Assembly: GCA_030634715.1 (NCBI GenBank)
Contig: DAOWAG010000095.1
Coordinates: forward strand, 1 to 5,819
Reading direction: 5' to 3'
From: Candidatus Aegiribacteria sp.
GTDB taxonomy: Bacteria > Fermentibacterota > Fermentibacteria > Fermentibacterales > Fermentibacteraceae
Length of the DNA: 5,819 nucleotides
Below, piece by piece: positions 1 to 5,819 of the stretch. Within the stretch, counting starts at the first letter, position 1; each line of letters starts with the position of its first letter. The translations under genes were made by a program, and so were the position numbers. A model generated the notes under the pieces. That model saw only the letters and a program-made list of their open reading frames with translations. It did no database searches and was not told the origin of the DNA.

Positions 1-1
1 A

Positions 2-27
2 TCACTACCAATATGGGGAGGTAGTGA
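2..27 (+). promoter_or_regulatory. Leader hairpin upstream of rplK (candidate L1 autoregulatory site)
   Basis: TCACTACC (2-9) pairs perfectly with GGTAGTGA (20-27), an 8-bp stem closing a 10-base loop, AATATGGGGA. No T-run follows, so it does not look like an intrinsic terminator of an upstream gene. In many bacteria L1 represses its own operon by binding an rRNA-like structure just ahead of rplK, and this position fits, but I could not match it base by base to a known L1 site. GGTAGT (20-25) could instead pair with GTTACC (43-48) using two G-U pairs, which would place the rplK ribosome binding site in a loop. The structure is seen; the function is inferred. Confidence 0.45.
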
Positions 28-33
28 CGGCTT

Positions 34-43
34 AAGGAAGGAG
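34..43 (+). promoter_or_regulatory. Ribosome binding site of rplK
   Basis: AAGGAAGGAG is a strong Shine-Dalgarno match. Its GGAG core (40-43) ends 5 bases before the ATG at 49, fixing the rplK start. Confidence 0.85.
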
Positions 44-48
44 TTACC

Positions 49-474
49 ATGGCCAAGAGGATCTTGGGTGTGGTGAAGCTTCAACTGCCCGCAGGGCAGG
101 CAACACCGGCTCCACCCGTTGGTCCCGCATTGGGACAGTACGGTATAAATCTTGCCGGTTTCTGTAAGGACTTCAATGCTCGAACCCGGGGGAGCGAAGG
201 ACTTATTATTCCTGCGGTTGTCAGTATCTATAAAGATAGAAGCTTTACCTTTATTCTGAAATCCCCACCAGCAGCCGTGTTGCTGAAAAAAGCAGCAGGG
301 CTTGCGAAGGGCTCCCCGGAGTCCAATCGGGAAAAAGTCGGCACTGTTACAATTCAGCAATGCCGCGAGATCGCGAAAATAAAGGAGAAAGACCTTAATG
401 CCGCTTCAGAGGATGCCGCGATATCGATGATCGCCGGCACAGCGCGGAGTATCGGTCTTACGGTGGTTGATTGA
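49..474 (+). CDS. rplK: 50S ribosomal protein L11
   Basis: L11 binds the GTPase-associated centre of 23S rRNA (helices 43-44) at the base of the L12 stalk, where EF-G and EF-Tu act; it is also needed for RelA activation in species with the stringent response. The 141-residue length is standard for bacteria. The N-terminal domain holds the proline-rich [11 protein letters not shown] motif (residues 20-30), including Pro22 and Pro26 that line the thiopeptide site, then FCKDFNART and DRSFTF. The hinge and C-terminal RNA-binding domain start at [12 protein letters not shown] (73-84) and end in GTARSIGL. Lys3 and Lys40 match the positions methylated by PrmA in E. coli. A strong ribosome binding site lies 5 bases upstream. 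The upstream neighbour, often nusG, is not visible. Identification is secure. Confidence 0.98.
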   Translation: MAKRILGVVKLQLPAGQATPAPPVGPALGQYGINLAGFCKDFNARTRGSEGLIIPAVVSIYKDRSFTFILKSPPAAVLLKKAAGLAKGSPESNREKVGTVTIQQCREIAKIKEKDLNAASEDAAISMIAGTARSIGLTVVD

Positions 475-478
475 TATG
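472..478 (+). other. rplK stop / rplA start junction (translational coupling)
   Basis: The rplK stop TGA (472-474) is separated from the rplA ATG (476-478) by a single T. Only a weak Shine-Dalgarno-like GGTGG (462-466) lies 9 bases ahead of the ATG. Terminating ribosomes probably restart directly on rplA, coupling L1 synthesis to L11. The coupling is inferred from spacing. Confidence 0.6.
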
Positions 479-1180
479 GCAACAATGAGTAAAAGATTTC
501 GCCAGGCAAAAGATACAATCGATTCACAGAAGCTGTATTCACTTGAGGAAAGTTGCATGTTCGTTAAGAAACTTGCGTCAGCTGGTTTTGACGAAACAAT
601 CGAAATGGCGATCTCCCTTAATGTGAATCCAAAACATGCTGATCAGATGGTGCGTGGAACCTGCATTCTACCGAATGGTACCGGCAAAACCGTCAGGGTT
701 GTTGTCTTTACGACTGGAGAAAAAGCAGACGAGGCGAAGGAAGCCGGAGCCGACTTCGTTGGCGATGAGGATATTGCCACAAAGATTCTGGAAGGATGGC
801 TTGATTTCGATGTTGTGATAGCCAGCCCCGACATGATGAGAATAGTCGGAAAGCTCGGACGGGTTCTCGGACCCAGAGGGCTTATGCCTAATCCTAAAAC
901 TGGGACAATCACTGCGGATGTAGCAAAAGCAGTGCAGGAAGCCAAAGCAGGCAAAATCAGTTTCAGGGTTGATAAAACAGGGAATCTCCATGTTCCCATA
1001 GGCAAAGCCAGCTTTGAGGAAAAGGCTCTCGCAGAGAATGCATTGTCATTCTTCGAGAAGGTCTCTCAACTAAGACCATCGGCCGTGAAAGGACGATACA
1101 TGAAAAATGTTTCGATCTCTTCCACGATGGGTCCGGGTATTAAGATCGATGTCAGCGATCTTAGAACCCTTATTCGATAG
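476..1180 (+). CDS. rplA: 50S ribosomal protein L1
   Basis: L1 binds 23S rRNA helices 76-78 and forms the mobile stalk that helps deacylated tRNA leave the E site. In many bacteria it also represses translation of its own rplK-rplA mRNA. From the ATG at 476 the protein is 234 residues, normal for the family. The signature GRVLGPRGLMPNPKTGT spans about residues 128-144, followed by the AVQEAKAGKISFRVDKTG stretch. The RNA-binding SSTMGPG loop is intact, with Thr217, Met218, Gly219. Alternative starts are an in-frame TTG at 467, which overlaps rplK, and an ATG at 485, which would give MSKRF and 231 residues. I prefer 476 because it abuts the rplK stop and has GGTGG 9 bases upstream; 485 has no visible ribosome binding site. 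Identification is secure; the start is less so. Confidence 0.96.
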   Translation: MATMSKRFRQAKDTIDSQKLYSLEESCMFVKKLASAGFDETIEMAISLNVNPKHADQMVRGTCILPNGTGKTVRVVVFTTGEKADEAKEAGADFVGDEDIATKILEGWLDFDVVIASPDMMRIVGKLGRVLGPRGLMPNPKTGTITADVAKAVQEAKAGKISFRVDKTGNLHVPIGKASFEEKALAENALSFFEKVSQLRPSAVKGRYMKNVSISSTMGPGIKIDVSDLRTLIR

Positions 1181-1194
1181 GCGGTGATGATATA

Positions 1195-1728
1195 ATGGCT
1201 ATTTCCAGAGAGCAAAAGGAAAAGGTCGTAACCACCCTGGTTGAGGATCTTAGCGGGGCGGGTTCAGTAGTCTTCGCTGATTTCACCGGAGTTAACGTAG
1301 AAGACATGACTGAGCTTCGACGGGATATGCGTGAGCAAAACGTTACCTTCACTATTGTGAAGAACACTCTTCTGAAGAGAGTTTTCAACAACCTCGAGAT
1401 TGATGAAAGTGAAGGCGTATTTTCCATGATGGAAGGTCCGACTGCGTTGGCATATTGTGCCGATGAAGTGCTTCCAATAAAGATTATCAGAAATTTCGCA
1501 AAGAATCACAAGGGACTTCCACAGGTAAAAGGTGGATTTGTATCAGGTGAGACTTATGCACTCGCGAAAATGATGGAGTTAGCCGAAATTCCCTCAAGAG
1601 ATGAGCTCTTGGCCAAAATGCTTGGATCTATCAGCTCACCGTTGCAGGGGTTCGTATCTGTCAGCAGTGGAATAATCCGCAAATTATTCTACACTGTTGT
1701 CGCGATTAAGGATAGCAAAGAGAACTAA
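1195..1728 (+). CDS. rplJ: 50S ribosomal protein L10
   Basis: L10 anchors the L12 dimers to the GTPase-associated centre next to L11, forming the stalk base. The 177-residue product carries the family blocks in order: [19 protein letters not shown] (about 25-43), the RNA-binding IVKNTLLKR (about 54-62), GPTALAY, an LPQVKGGF block, and [19 protein letters not shown] leading into the C-terminal helix that carries L12. That tail, from [11 protein letters not shown] to the end, is about 9 residues longer than in E. coli L10 (165 residues) and resembles the Thermotoga maritima form that binds three L12 dimers. GGTGAT (1183-1188) sits 6 bases before the ATG. Only 14 bases separate it from rplA, leaving no room for the usual L10 autoregulatory leader. 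Confidence 0.97.
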   Translation: MAISREQKEKVVTTLVEDLSGAGSVVFADFTGVNVEDMTELRRDMREQNVTFTIVKNTLLKRVFNNLEIDESEGVFSMMEGPTALAYCADEVLPIKIIRNFAKNHKGLPQVKGGFVSGETYALAKMMELAEIPSRDELLAKMLGSISSPLQGFVSVSSGIIRKLFYTVVAIKDSKEN

Positions 1729-1732
1729 GAAT

Positions 1733-1761
1733 GGTTCAGACGGAACCTTGTCGGGTACCGA
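1733..1761 (+). other. Two small hairpins in the rplJ-rplL spacer
   Basis: GGTTC (1733-1737) can pair with GAACC (1743-1747), and TCGG (1751-1754) with CCGA (1758-1761). Both stems are short (5 and 4 bp) and lie just upstream of the rplL ribosome binding site. They are the only structures seen in this 52-base spacer and may be chance. A role in raising L12 output over L10 is possible but unproven. Confidence 0.25.
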
Positions 1762-1768
1762 TGTAAAT

Positions 1769-1775
1769 GGAGGAG
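1769..1775 (+). promoter_or_regulatory. Ribosome binding site of rplL
   Basis: GGAGGAG is a near-perfect Shine-Dalgarno sequence ending 5 bases before the ATG at 1781. It is the strongest in the window, as expected for L12, which is needed in several copies per ribosome. It selects 1781 over an in-frame upstream TTG at 1697 that overlaps rplJ. Confidence 0.88.
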
Positions 1776-1780
1776 AGAAG

Positions 1781-2161
1781 ATGAGTGAAATCAAGAAGGC
1801 CGATATTATTGAGGCTATTTCTGAAATGACTGTACTTGAGCTTTCAGAGCTCGTAAAGGAGATGGAAGAAAAATTCGGTGTCTCAGCTGCAGCGCCAGTA
1901 GCTGCAGTAGCGGCAGCTCCCGCCGGTGGAGCCGGAGCAACTGAAGAAAAAACTGAATTCGACGTTATTCTTGAGGACTTCGGAGCTAAGAAGATTCCCG
2001 TCATCAAGATTATCAAAGATGTTCTTGAACTTAACCTCAAAGACGCTAAGGAACTTGTGGACAACGTTCCGTCGAAGCTTCGAGAGAATGTGGATAAAGA
2101 CGAAGCAGAGGCTCTCAGGAAACAGCTTGAAGAAGCCGGTGCTACTGTTAAGCTCCAGTAA
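1781..2161 (+). CDS. rplL: 50S ribosomal protein L7/L12
   Basis: L12 is the multi-copy stalk protein that recruits and stimulates EF-Tu, EF-G and other translation GTPases. The 126-residue length is typical. The N-terminal dimerisation and L10-binding helices cover about residues 1-35 (ending [11 protein letters not shown]). An Ala/Pro/Gly hinge spans about 36-54, and the C-terminal factor-binding domain starts at [10 protein letters not shown] (55-64). The factor-facing helix [10 protein letters not shown] (70-79) keeps the lysines and hydrophobics of the family. The normally near-invariant GLGLKEAK stretch reads ELNLKDAK (83-90): Glu83 and Asn85 replace two glycines (E. coli Gly77 and Gly79). 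The C terminus [10 protein letters not shown] is regular. The gene lies 52 bases after rplJ and has the strongest ribosome binding site in the window. Confidence 0.97.
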   Translation: MSEIKKADIIEAISEMTVLELSELVKEMEEKFGVSAAAPVAAVAAAPAGGAGATEEKTEFDVILEDFGAKKIPVIKIIKDVLELNLKDAKELVDNVPSKLRENVDKDEAEALRKQLEEAGATVKLQ

Positions 2162-2177
2162 TATCAGACTTATATCC

Positions 2178-2209
2178 GCGGCGGGAGAAGTTACTGCATC
2201 TCTCGCCGC
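2178..2209 (+). promoter_or_regulatory. Strong hairpin in the rplL-rpoB spacer (attenuator or RNA-processing site)
   Basis: GCGGCGGGAGA (2178-2188) pairs with TCTCTCGCCGC (2199-2209) over 11 bp with one G-U pair, around a 10-base loop. It begins 16 bases after the rplL stop. The next T-run (TTTTT, 2234-2238) is 24 bases beyond the stem, too far for a standard intrinsic terminator. In E. coli the same spacer carries a partial terminator and an RNase III site that lower rpoBC expression relative to rplJL, so an attenuator, processing site or 3'-end stabiliser for the rplL message is likely. The structure is certain; which of these roles it plays is inferred. Confidence 0.65.
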
Positions 2210-2245
2210 ATGTATTGTACTAAATTGAAAATGTTTTTCGTCATT

Positions 2246-2272
2246 TCACTTCCTAACAAGCGTGAGGAGTGA
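2246..2272 (+). promoter_or_regulatory. Hairpin that could cover the rpoB ribosome binding site
   Basis: The rpoB Shine-Dalgarno GAGGAG (2264-2269) ends 7 bases before the GTG start. The segment TCACT-T-CCT (2246-2254) can pair with AGGAGTGA (2265-2272), giving 8 pairs with one bulged T (2250 or 2251) and a 10-base loop, AACAAGCGTG. When folded, this would bury the ribosome binding site. It may limit rpoB translation, or it may be chance complementarity to a purine-rich site. Confidence 0.4.
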
Positions 2273-2276
2273 TCAG

Positions 2277-5200
2277 GTGAGGGTTAATAGACCTGTAAGA
2301 AATTATTCAGGAGTACAGCCGGTTATTGAAATGCCGGATCTTCTGAAAATTCAGAGAGAGTCCTTCAGCAGATTTCTGCAGGATGATGTTCCACCGGATG
2401 AACGTCTTCCTCAGGGTCTGCATAAAATTTTTCAGGATACATTTCCCATTGAAAGCAGCAATCGCGAATTTTCACTGGAATATGTGTCATACGAAATGGG
2501 CAGACCTAAATACAGCGTTCAGGAAGCCATGGACAAAGGTCTAAGCTATTCCGCACCTCTTACTACGATGCTTAGACTGGTTTTCCGGACCGGTGTAGAT
2601 ATCGCTGACTCTAACTCAAAATCTTCGTCCGATTCCTGGAAGGTATCCAGAATAATCGACCAGTCAGTGTTTCTTGGTGAGCTTCCTCTAATGACTTCTA
2701 CAAGTTCTTTCGTAATTAATGGCGCTGAACGGGTTATTGTGAATCAGCTGCACCGGAGTCCCGGCGTGTTCTTTGAGGAAACAACAATGCAACGGGGAAA
2801 TCGGATATACAAATCCAGAGTTATCCCCCAGAGGGGTTCCTGGCTTGATCTCAAGCTTGATCATAATGACATAATCTATGCCAATATTGACAGACGCCCT
2901 AAAAGGATTCCCGTCACAATGCTGCTCCGCGCTTTAGGACTCGGAACGGATGCGGACATTCTCGCAAGTTTCTACCCCAGGATTAAGGGTAATCTGAAAT
3001 CTGCTCTGAAAAGTCGTTCGAAGGCAATCGAGCTCATTCTGAAGTCATTTGCTGAAGATATTGTAGATTCCGAGACAGGTGAACTGCTTGTTAGATGCGA
3101 TGAGCCTGTTGAGAGTATCGAAAAAATTGAACAGCTTGTTGAACATGGGATAGAAGAAGCCTATTTTCTTTCTACACGTATGGAAGCAAACGATTTCGAC
3201 GGAATCAGGAAAACCCTCGCCAAGGAGTCAACAAGTCTAGGAGCAGGAATCGAGAAAAACGAAGACTCAGCCACCATGTGGATCTATGAAGCTCTTCGAG
3301 GTACCGAAGCTCCGAATCTTGATCATGCCAGGAGCTATCTCAGATCGATGTTCTTTGACTCTAAAAGGTATAGCCTCAGTGAAGTCGGAAGATATAAGCT
3401 TAACGAAAGACTGAATATATCCACTTCAATGGAGAAACTTACTCTGACTGTGCCGGATCTCGTTGCTATCGTAGAAAATCTGATCAGACTCAGAGAAGGA
3501 AGAAATACATCTGATGACATTGATCACCTTGGTAACAGACGTGTTCGAACCGTTGGGGAACTGCTCGGGCAGGAATTCTCAAAAGGTCTCAGTCGAATGG
3601 CAAGAACCATAAGAGACAGAATGGGGCATCAGGATCGTGAGAAACTGACGCCGCATGATCTGGTGAATTCAAGAACACTCTCAAGCGTGATTAACACATT
3701 TTTTGGCTCCAGTCAGCTTTCACAGTTTATGGAACAGACAAATCCCCTCGCCGAGCTAACTCATAAGCGCAGAACAAGCGCGCTGGGTCAGGGAGGCCTT
3801 ACAAGGGAAAGAGCCGGATTCGATGTTAGAGATGTTCATCATACTCATTATGGTCGTATGTGTCCTGTTGAAACACCGGAAGGACCGAATATCGGACTGA
3901 TTACTACATTAGCCATATTCGCGACAATTAACCGATTCGGTTTCCTAGAAACACCGTACCGTCGGGTAATCAATGGAAAAATAACTGATGAAGTTGTATA
4001 TCTGTCCGCTGATAGAGAAGATAGAACTACGATTGCGGAAGCAGACGCGCCTATTGATCCGGAAGGTAATCTTACCGGGAATCTGGTTCGATCAAGGAGA
4101 GCCGGGACTTACCCGATGGTCACTCCCGAGGAAGTTGAGTTCATCGATGTCAGTCCAAGGCAGCTGGTTGGGATATCAGCCGCCCTGATTCCCTTCCTTG
4201 AGCATGATGATGCGAACAGGGCTTTAATGGGGTCGAATATGCAGCGTCAGGCTGTACCACTTCTGCATCCACAGGTTCCCATTGTCGGAACAGGCATGGA
4301 GACAAGGGCAGCACTGGACTCAGGAGTACTCACCACTGCTCGGAGGAGTGGAATTGTAGAAGAAGTTGACGCAACGCACATCGTTATCAAGGCGGACTGC
4401 GAAGTATACGACTTCAATCGGTTCGACACATATCAACTCAGAAAATTTTCCAGAACAAACCAGGATACATGTTTCAATCAAAGACCGCTTGTCAGTGTTG
4501 GCGATAAAGTCAGAAAAGGCGATGTCCTTGCTGATGGTATGGCCACAGATAACGGAATGCTCGCATTGGGAGTTAATACAATAGTTGCATTTATGCCCTG
4601 GCACGGTTACAATTTTGAAGACGCGATCGTTGTAAGCGAACGTCTTGTCAGGAATGATGTATTCACATCCATTCATGTAGTCGAGCTGGAAACCCAGTTC
4701 AGAGAGACAAAACTCGGTCCAGAGGAACTGATCAGAGAGCTCCCCAGCGTTGATAATCCATTCGAGATAAGGAATCTGGATGAAGACGGGATTATCAAGA
4801 TCGGTTCCAGAGTTCGAGAAAGAGATATTCTCGTTGGGAAGATAACACCCAAGGGGGAACAGGATCTGTCTCCGTCTGAACGGCTAATCAGAGCAATATT
4901 CGGTCAGAAAGCCGGGGATGTGAAGGATGCCTCACTTCGAGCTCCCACGGGAATGGATGGCGTTGTAATCGACGTCAAGGTTTTCTCAAGAAAAGACAGA
5001 AGTGAAAGAACTCACAGAGAAATCGATGAAAAACGCGACAGGCTCCGCGCGGAATATGCCGAAGATGAGAGAAGACTGACCGAAGAGCGGGACAGACTTC
5101 TCAGGAAGATCCTGCTTGGACAGAAGGCGGTGAGTCTTGTTGATAAGCTTACCGGAGAGGTGATGGTTCCTTCAGGCAGAAAACTCACAGCCGCGTTTCT

Positions 5201-5819
5201 TAAAAAAGCTAGTTTTAGCGATATTGACTGGAGCCAGCAGCTTATCGAAGATCTGAAAGTTGATGATGAAACGCGTCAGATTCTGAGAAATGCGGACAGC
5301 GAGCAGAGAAGACTTGAGGTCGAAGTCGAAACGGAAGAGGAGAAACTCCTTCGGGGAGATGACCTTCCTCCTGGAGTCATAAAGACAATCAAGGTTTATC
5401 TAGCAAAACGCCGTAAACTCCAGGTTGGTGATAAGATGGCTGGAAGGCATGGAAACAAGGGAGTCGTCAGCATAATCGTTCCCCAGGAAGATATGCCCTA
5501 TCTGCCGGATGGCACTCCGGTAGATATCTGTCTTAATCCGCTTGGTGTGCCAAGTAGAATGAATATCGGACAGATAATGGAGACAAACCTGGGATGGGCA
5601 GCGAGTAAACTGGGTTGTAACGTGATTACACCTGTTTTTGATTCTGCCAAAAACTCTGAAATAGAAGACGCACTTGAGGAAGCAGGTCTTGACCGGGACG
5701 GAAAAACCGTACTGTATGACGGAAGAACGGGTGAACCGTTTGATCAGCGCGTAACTGTAGGTCAAATGTACATGATGAAGCTCGCTCATCAGGTCGAAGA
5801 TAAATTGCATGCAAGAGCA
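2277..5819 (+). CDS. rpoB: DNA-directed RNA polymerase subunit beta (3' end outside window)
   Basis: Beta forms one pincer of RNA polymerase and part of the active centre, and holds the rifampicin pocket. The frame stays open for 1181 codons to the window edge, ending at KLHARA, just short of the conserved [22 protein letters not shown] region; about 100-150 residues are probably missing. Landmarks: VINGAERVIVNQLHRSPGVFF (His at 159), a lobe insertion (about 222-355), DDIDHLGNRR (413-422), rifampicin region (477-508), HYGRMCPVETPEGPNIGLI (524-542), NFEDA with Glu781/Asp782, a charged coiled-coil insertion (about 903-1026), and the catalytic-centre KMAGRHGNK (Lys1053, Lys1061; E. coli Lys1065, Lys1073). 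The GTG at 2277 is chosen because GAGGAG lies 7 bases upstream; an in-frame GTG at 2262 lacks this. Within the rifampicin region Glu486 and Gln505 are unusual. Confidence 0.98.
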   Translation, partial: MRVNRPVRNYSGVQPVIEMPDLLKIQRESFSRFLQDDVPPDERLPQGLHKIFQDTFPIESSNREFSLEYVSYEMGRPKYSVQEAMDKGLSYSAPLTTMLRLVFRTGVDIADSNSKSSSDSWKVSRIIDQSVFLGELPLMTSTSSFVINGAERVIVNQLHRSPGVFFEETTMQRGNRIYKSRVIPQRGSWLDLKLDHNDIIYANIDRRPKRIPVTMLLRALGLGTDADILASFYPRIKGNLKSALKSRSKAIELILKSFAEDIVDSETGELLVRCDEPVESIEKIEQLVEHGIEEAYFLSTRMEANDFDGIRKTLAKESTSLGAGIEKNEDSATMWIYEALRGTEAPNLDHARSYLRSMFFDSKRYSLSEVGRYKLNERLNISTSMEKLTLTVPDLVAIVENLIRLREGRNTSDDIDHLGNRRVRTVGELLGQEFSKGLSRMARTIRDRMGHQDREKLTPHDLVNSRTLSSVINTFFGSSQLSQFMEQTNPLAELTHKRRTSALGQGGLTRERAGFDVRDVHHTHYGRMCPVETPEGPNIGLITTLAIFATINRFGFLETPYRRVINGKITDEVVYLSADREDRTTIAEADAPIDPEGNLTGNLVRSRRAGTYPMVTPEEVEFIDVSPRQLVGISAALIPFLEHDDANRALMGSNMQRQAVPLLHPQVPIVGTGMETRAALDSGVLTTARRSGIVEEVDATHIVIKADCEVYDFNRFDTYQLRKFSRTNQDTCFNQRPLVSVGDKVRKGDVLADGMATDNGMLALGVNTIVAFMPWHGYNFEDAIVVSERLVRNDVFTSIHVVELETQFRETKLGPEELIRELPSVDNPFEIRNLDEDGIIKIGSRVRERDILVGKITPKGEQDLSPSERLIRAIFGQKAGDVKDASLRAPTGMDGVVIDVKVFSRKDRSERTHREIDEKRDRLRAEYAEDERRLTEERDRLLRKILLGQKAVSLVDKLTGEVMVPSGRKLTAAFLKKASFSDIDWSQQLIEDLKVDDETRQILRNADSEQRRLEVEVETEEEKLLRGDDLPPGVIKTIKVYLAKRRKLQVGDKMAGRHGNKGVVSIIVPQEDMPYLPDGTPVDICLNPLGVPSRMNIGQIMETNLGWAASKLGCNVITPVFDSAKNSEIEDALEEAGLDRDGKTVLYDGRTGEPFDQRVTVGQMYMMKLAHQVEDKLHARA

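Noticed and set aside
467..475. TTG start for rplA inside the end of rplK
   Set aside because: It adds only MID, unlike L1 N termini; the ATG at 476 next to the rplK stop is a better start.
643..1005. Minus-strand open frames across rplA (120 and 107 residues)
   Set aside because: They are antisense shadows of a highly conserved gene, and two overlap each other in different frames. I recognise no family, and the plus strand explains the conservation.
1697..1780. N-terminal extension of rplL from an in-frame TTG, giving a 154-residue protein
   Set aside because: The extension overlaps the end of rplJ, matches no L12 N terminus, and the strong GGAGGAG directs initiation at 1781, which gives the canonical start and length.
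1684..2064. Minus-strand open frame of 126 residues across rplL
   Set aside because: Its Ser/Ala-rich composition is the complement of the L12 Ala/Pro hinge and Glu/Lys codons; there is no recognisable domain.
2178..2238. Intrinsic terminator after rplL
   Set aside because: The T-run is 24 bases away from the stem, so full rho-independent termination is unlikely; it is kept as an attenuator or processing hairpin instead.
2215..2243. Possible rpoB promoter with TTGTAC as a -35 box
   Set aside because: No acceptable -10 box occurs 16-18 bases downstream; the spacer hairpins and operon context explain the region better.
4320..4676. Minus-strand open frame of 118 residues with several cysteines inside rpoB
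   Set aside because: The Cys/His pattern (for example HKCNYC and CEHSVICGH) briefly suggests a zinc protein, but it lies antisense to conserved beta motifs and has no supporting context.
5400..5810. Minus-strand open frame of 136 residues opposite the beta catalytic region
   Set aside because: It is antisense to the KMAGRHGNK and NPLGVPSRMNIGQ region, whose conservation is explained by rpoB; no family is recognised.

Overview
The window is a core ribosome-and-transcription operon read entirely on the + strand: rplK (L11), rplA (L1), rplJ (L10), rplL (L7/L12), then rpoB (RNA polymerase beta), which runs off the right edge. Gene order and product sequences are those of a bacterium. The beta subunit resembles FCB-group bacteria (Bacteroidetes, Gemmatimonadota, Fibrobacter and related candidate phyla). 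It has a mid-sized lobe insertion, a long charged insertion before GDDLPPG containing a 'TGEVMVPSGRKLT' element, and a short LGWAASKLG-to-TPVFD linker without the roughly 50 extra residues of E. coli. That placement is inferred from remembered family sequences, not from a tree. Base composition looks moderate and codon use looks even, with no sign of transfer.

Layout: bases 1-48 are a short leader with a perfect 8-bp hairpin and a strong ribosome binding site. rplK and rplA are separated by one base (stop TGA, T, start ATG), rplA and rplJ by 14 bases, rplJ and rplL by 52 bases with only small hairpins, and rplL and rpoB by 115 bases. The last spacer holds a strong GC-rich 11-bp hairpin and a second hairpin that pairs with the rpoB ribosome binding site. 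No stretch longer than 300 bases lacks a gene. I see no tRNA, rRNA, CRISPR, mobile element or convincing internal promoter.

How the genes work together: L11, L10 and L12 form the ribosomal stalk base and stalk that recruit and activate translation GTPases. L1 forms the mobile stalk at the E site. Beta is the second-largest catalytic subunit of RNA polymerase; rpoC would be expected just downstream. Stalk proteins and polymerase are thus transcribed together, with the rplL-rpoB spacer as the natural place to lower polymerase output relative to L12.

I found no undescribed system; this is housekeeping DNA. The points worth a second look are the missing room for a classical L10 leader, a long L10 C-terminal helix predicting three L12 dimers, lost glycines in the L12 C-terminal domain, two unusual residues in the rifampicin region of beta, and possible RNA control elements ahead of rplK and rpoB.
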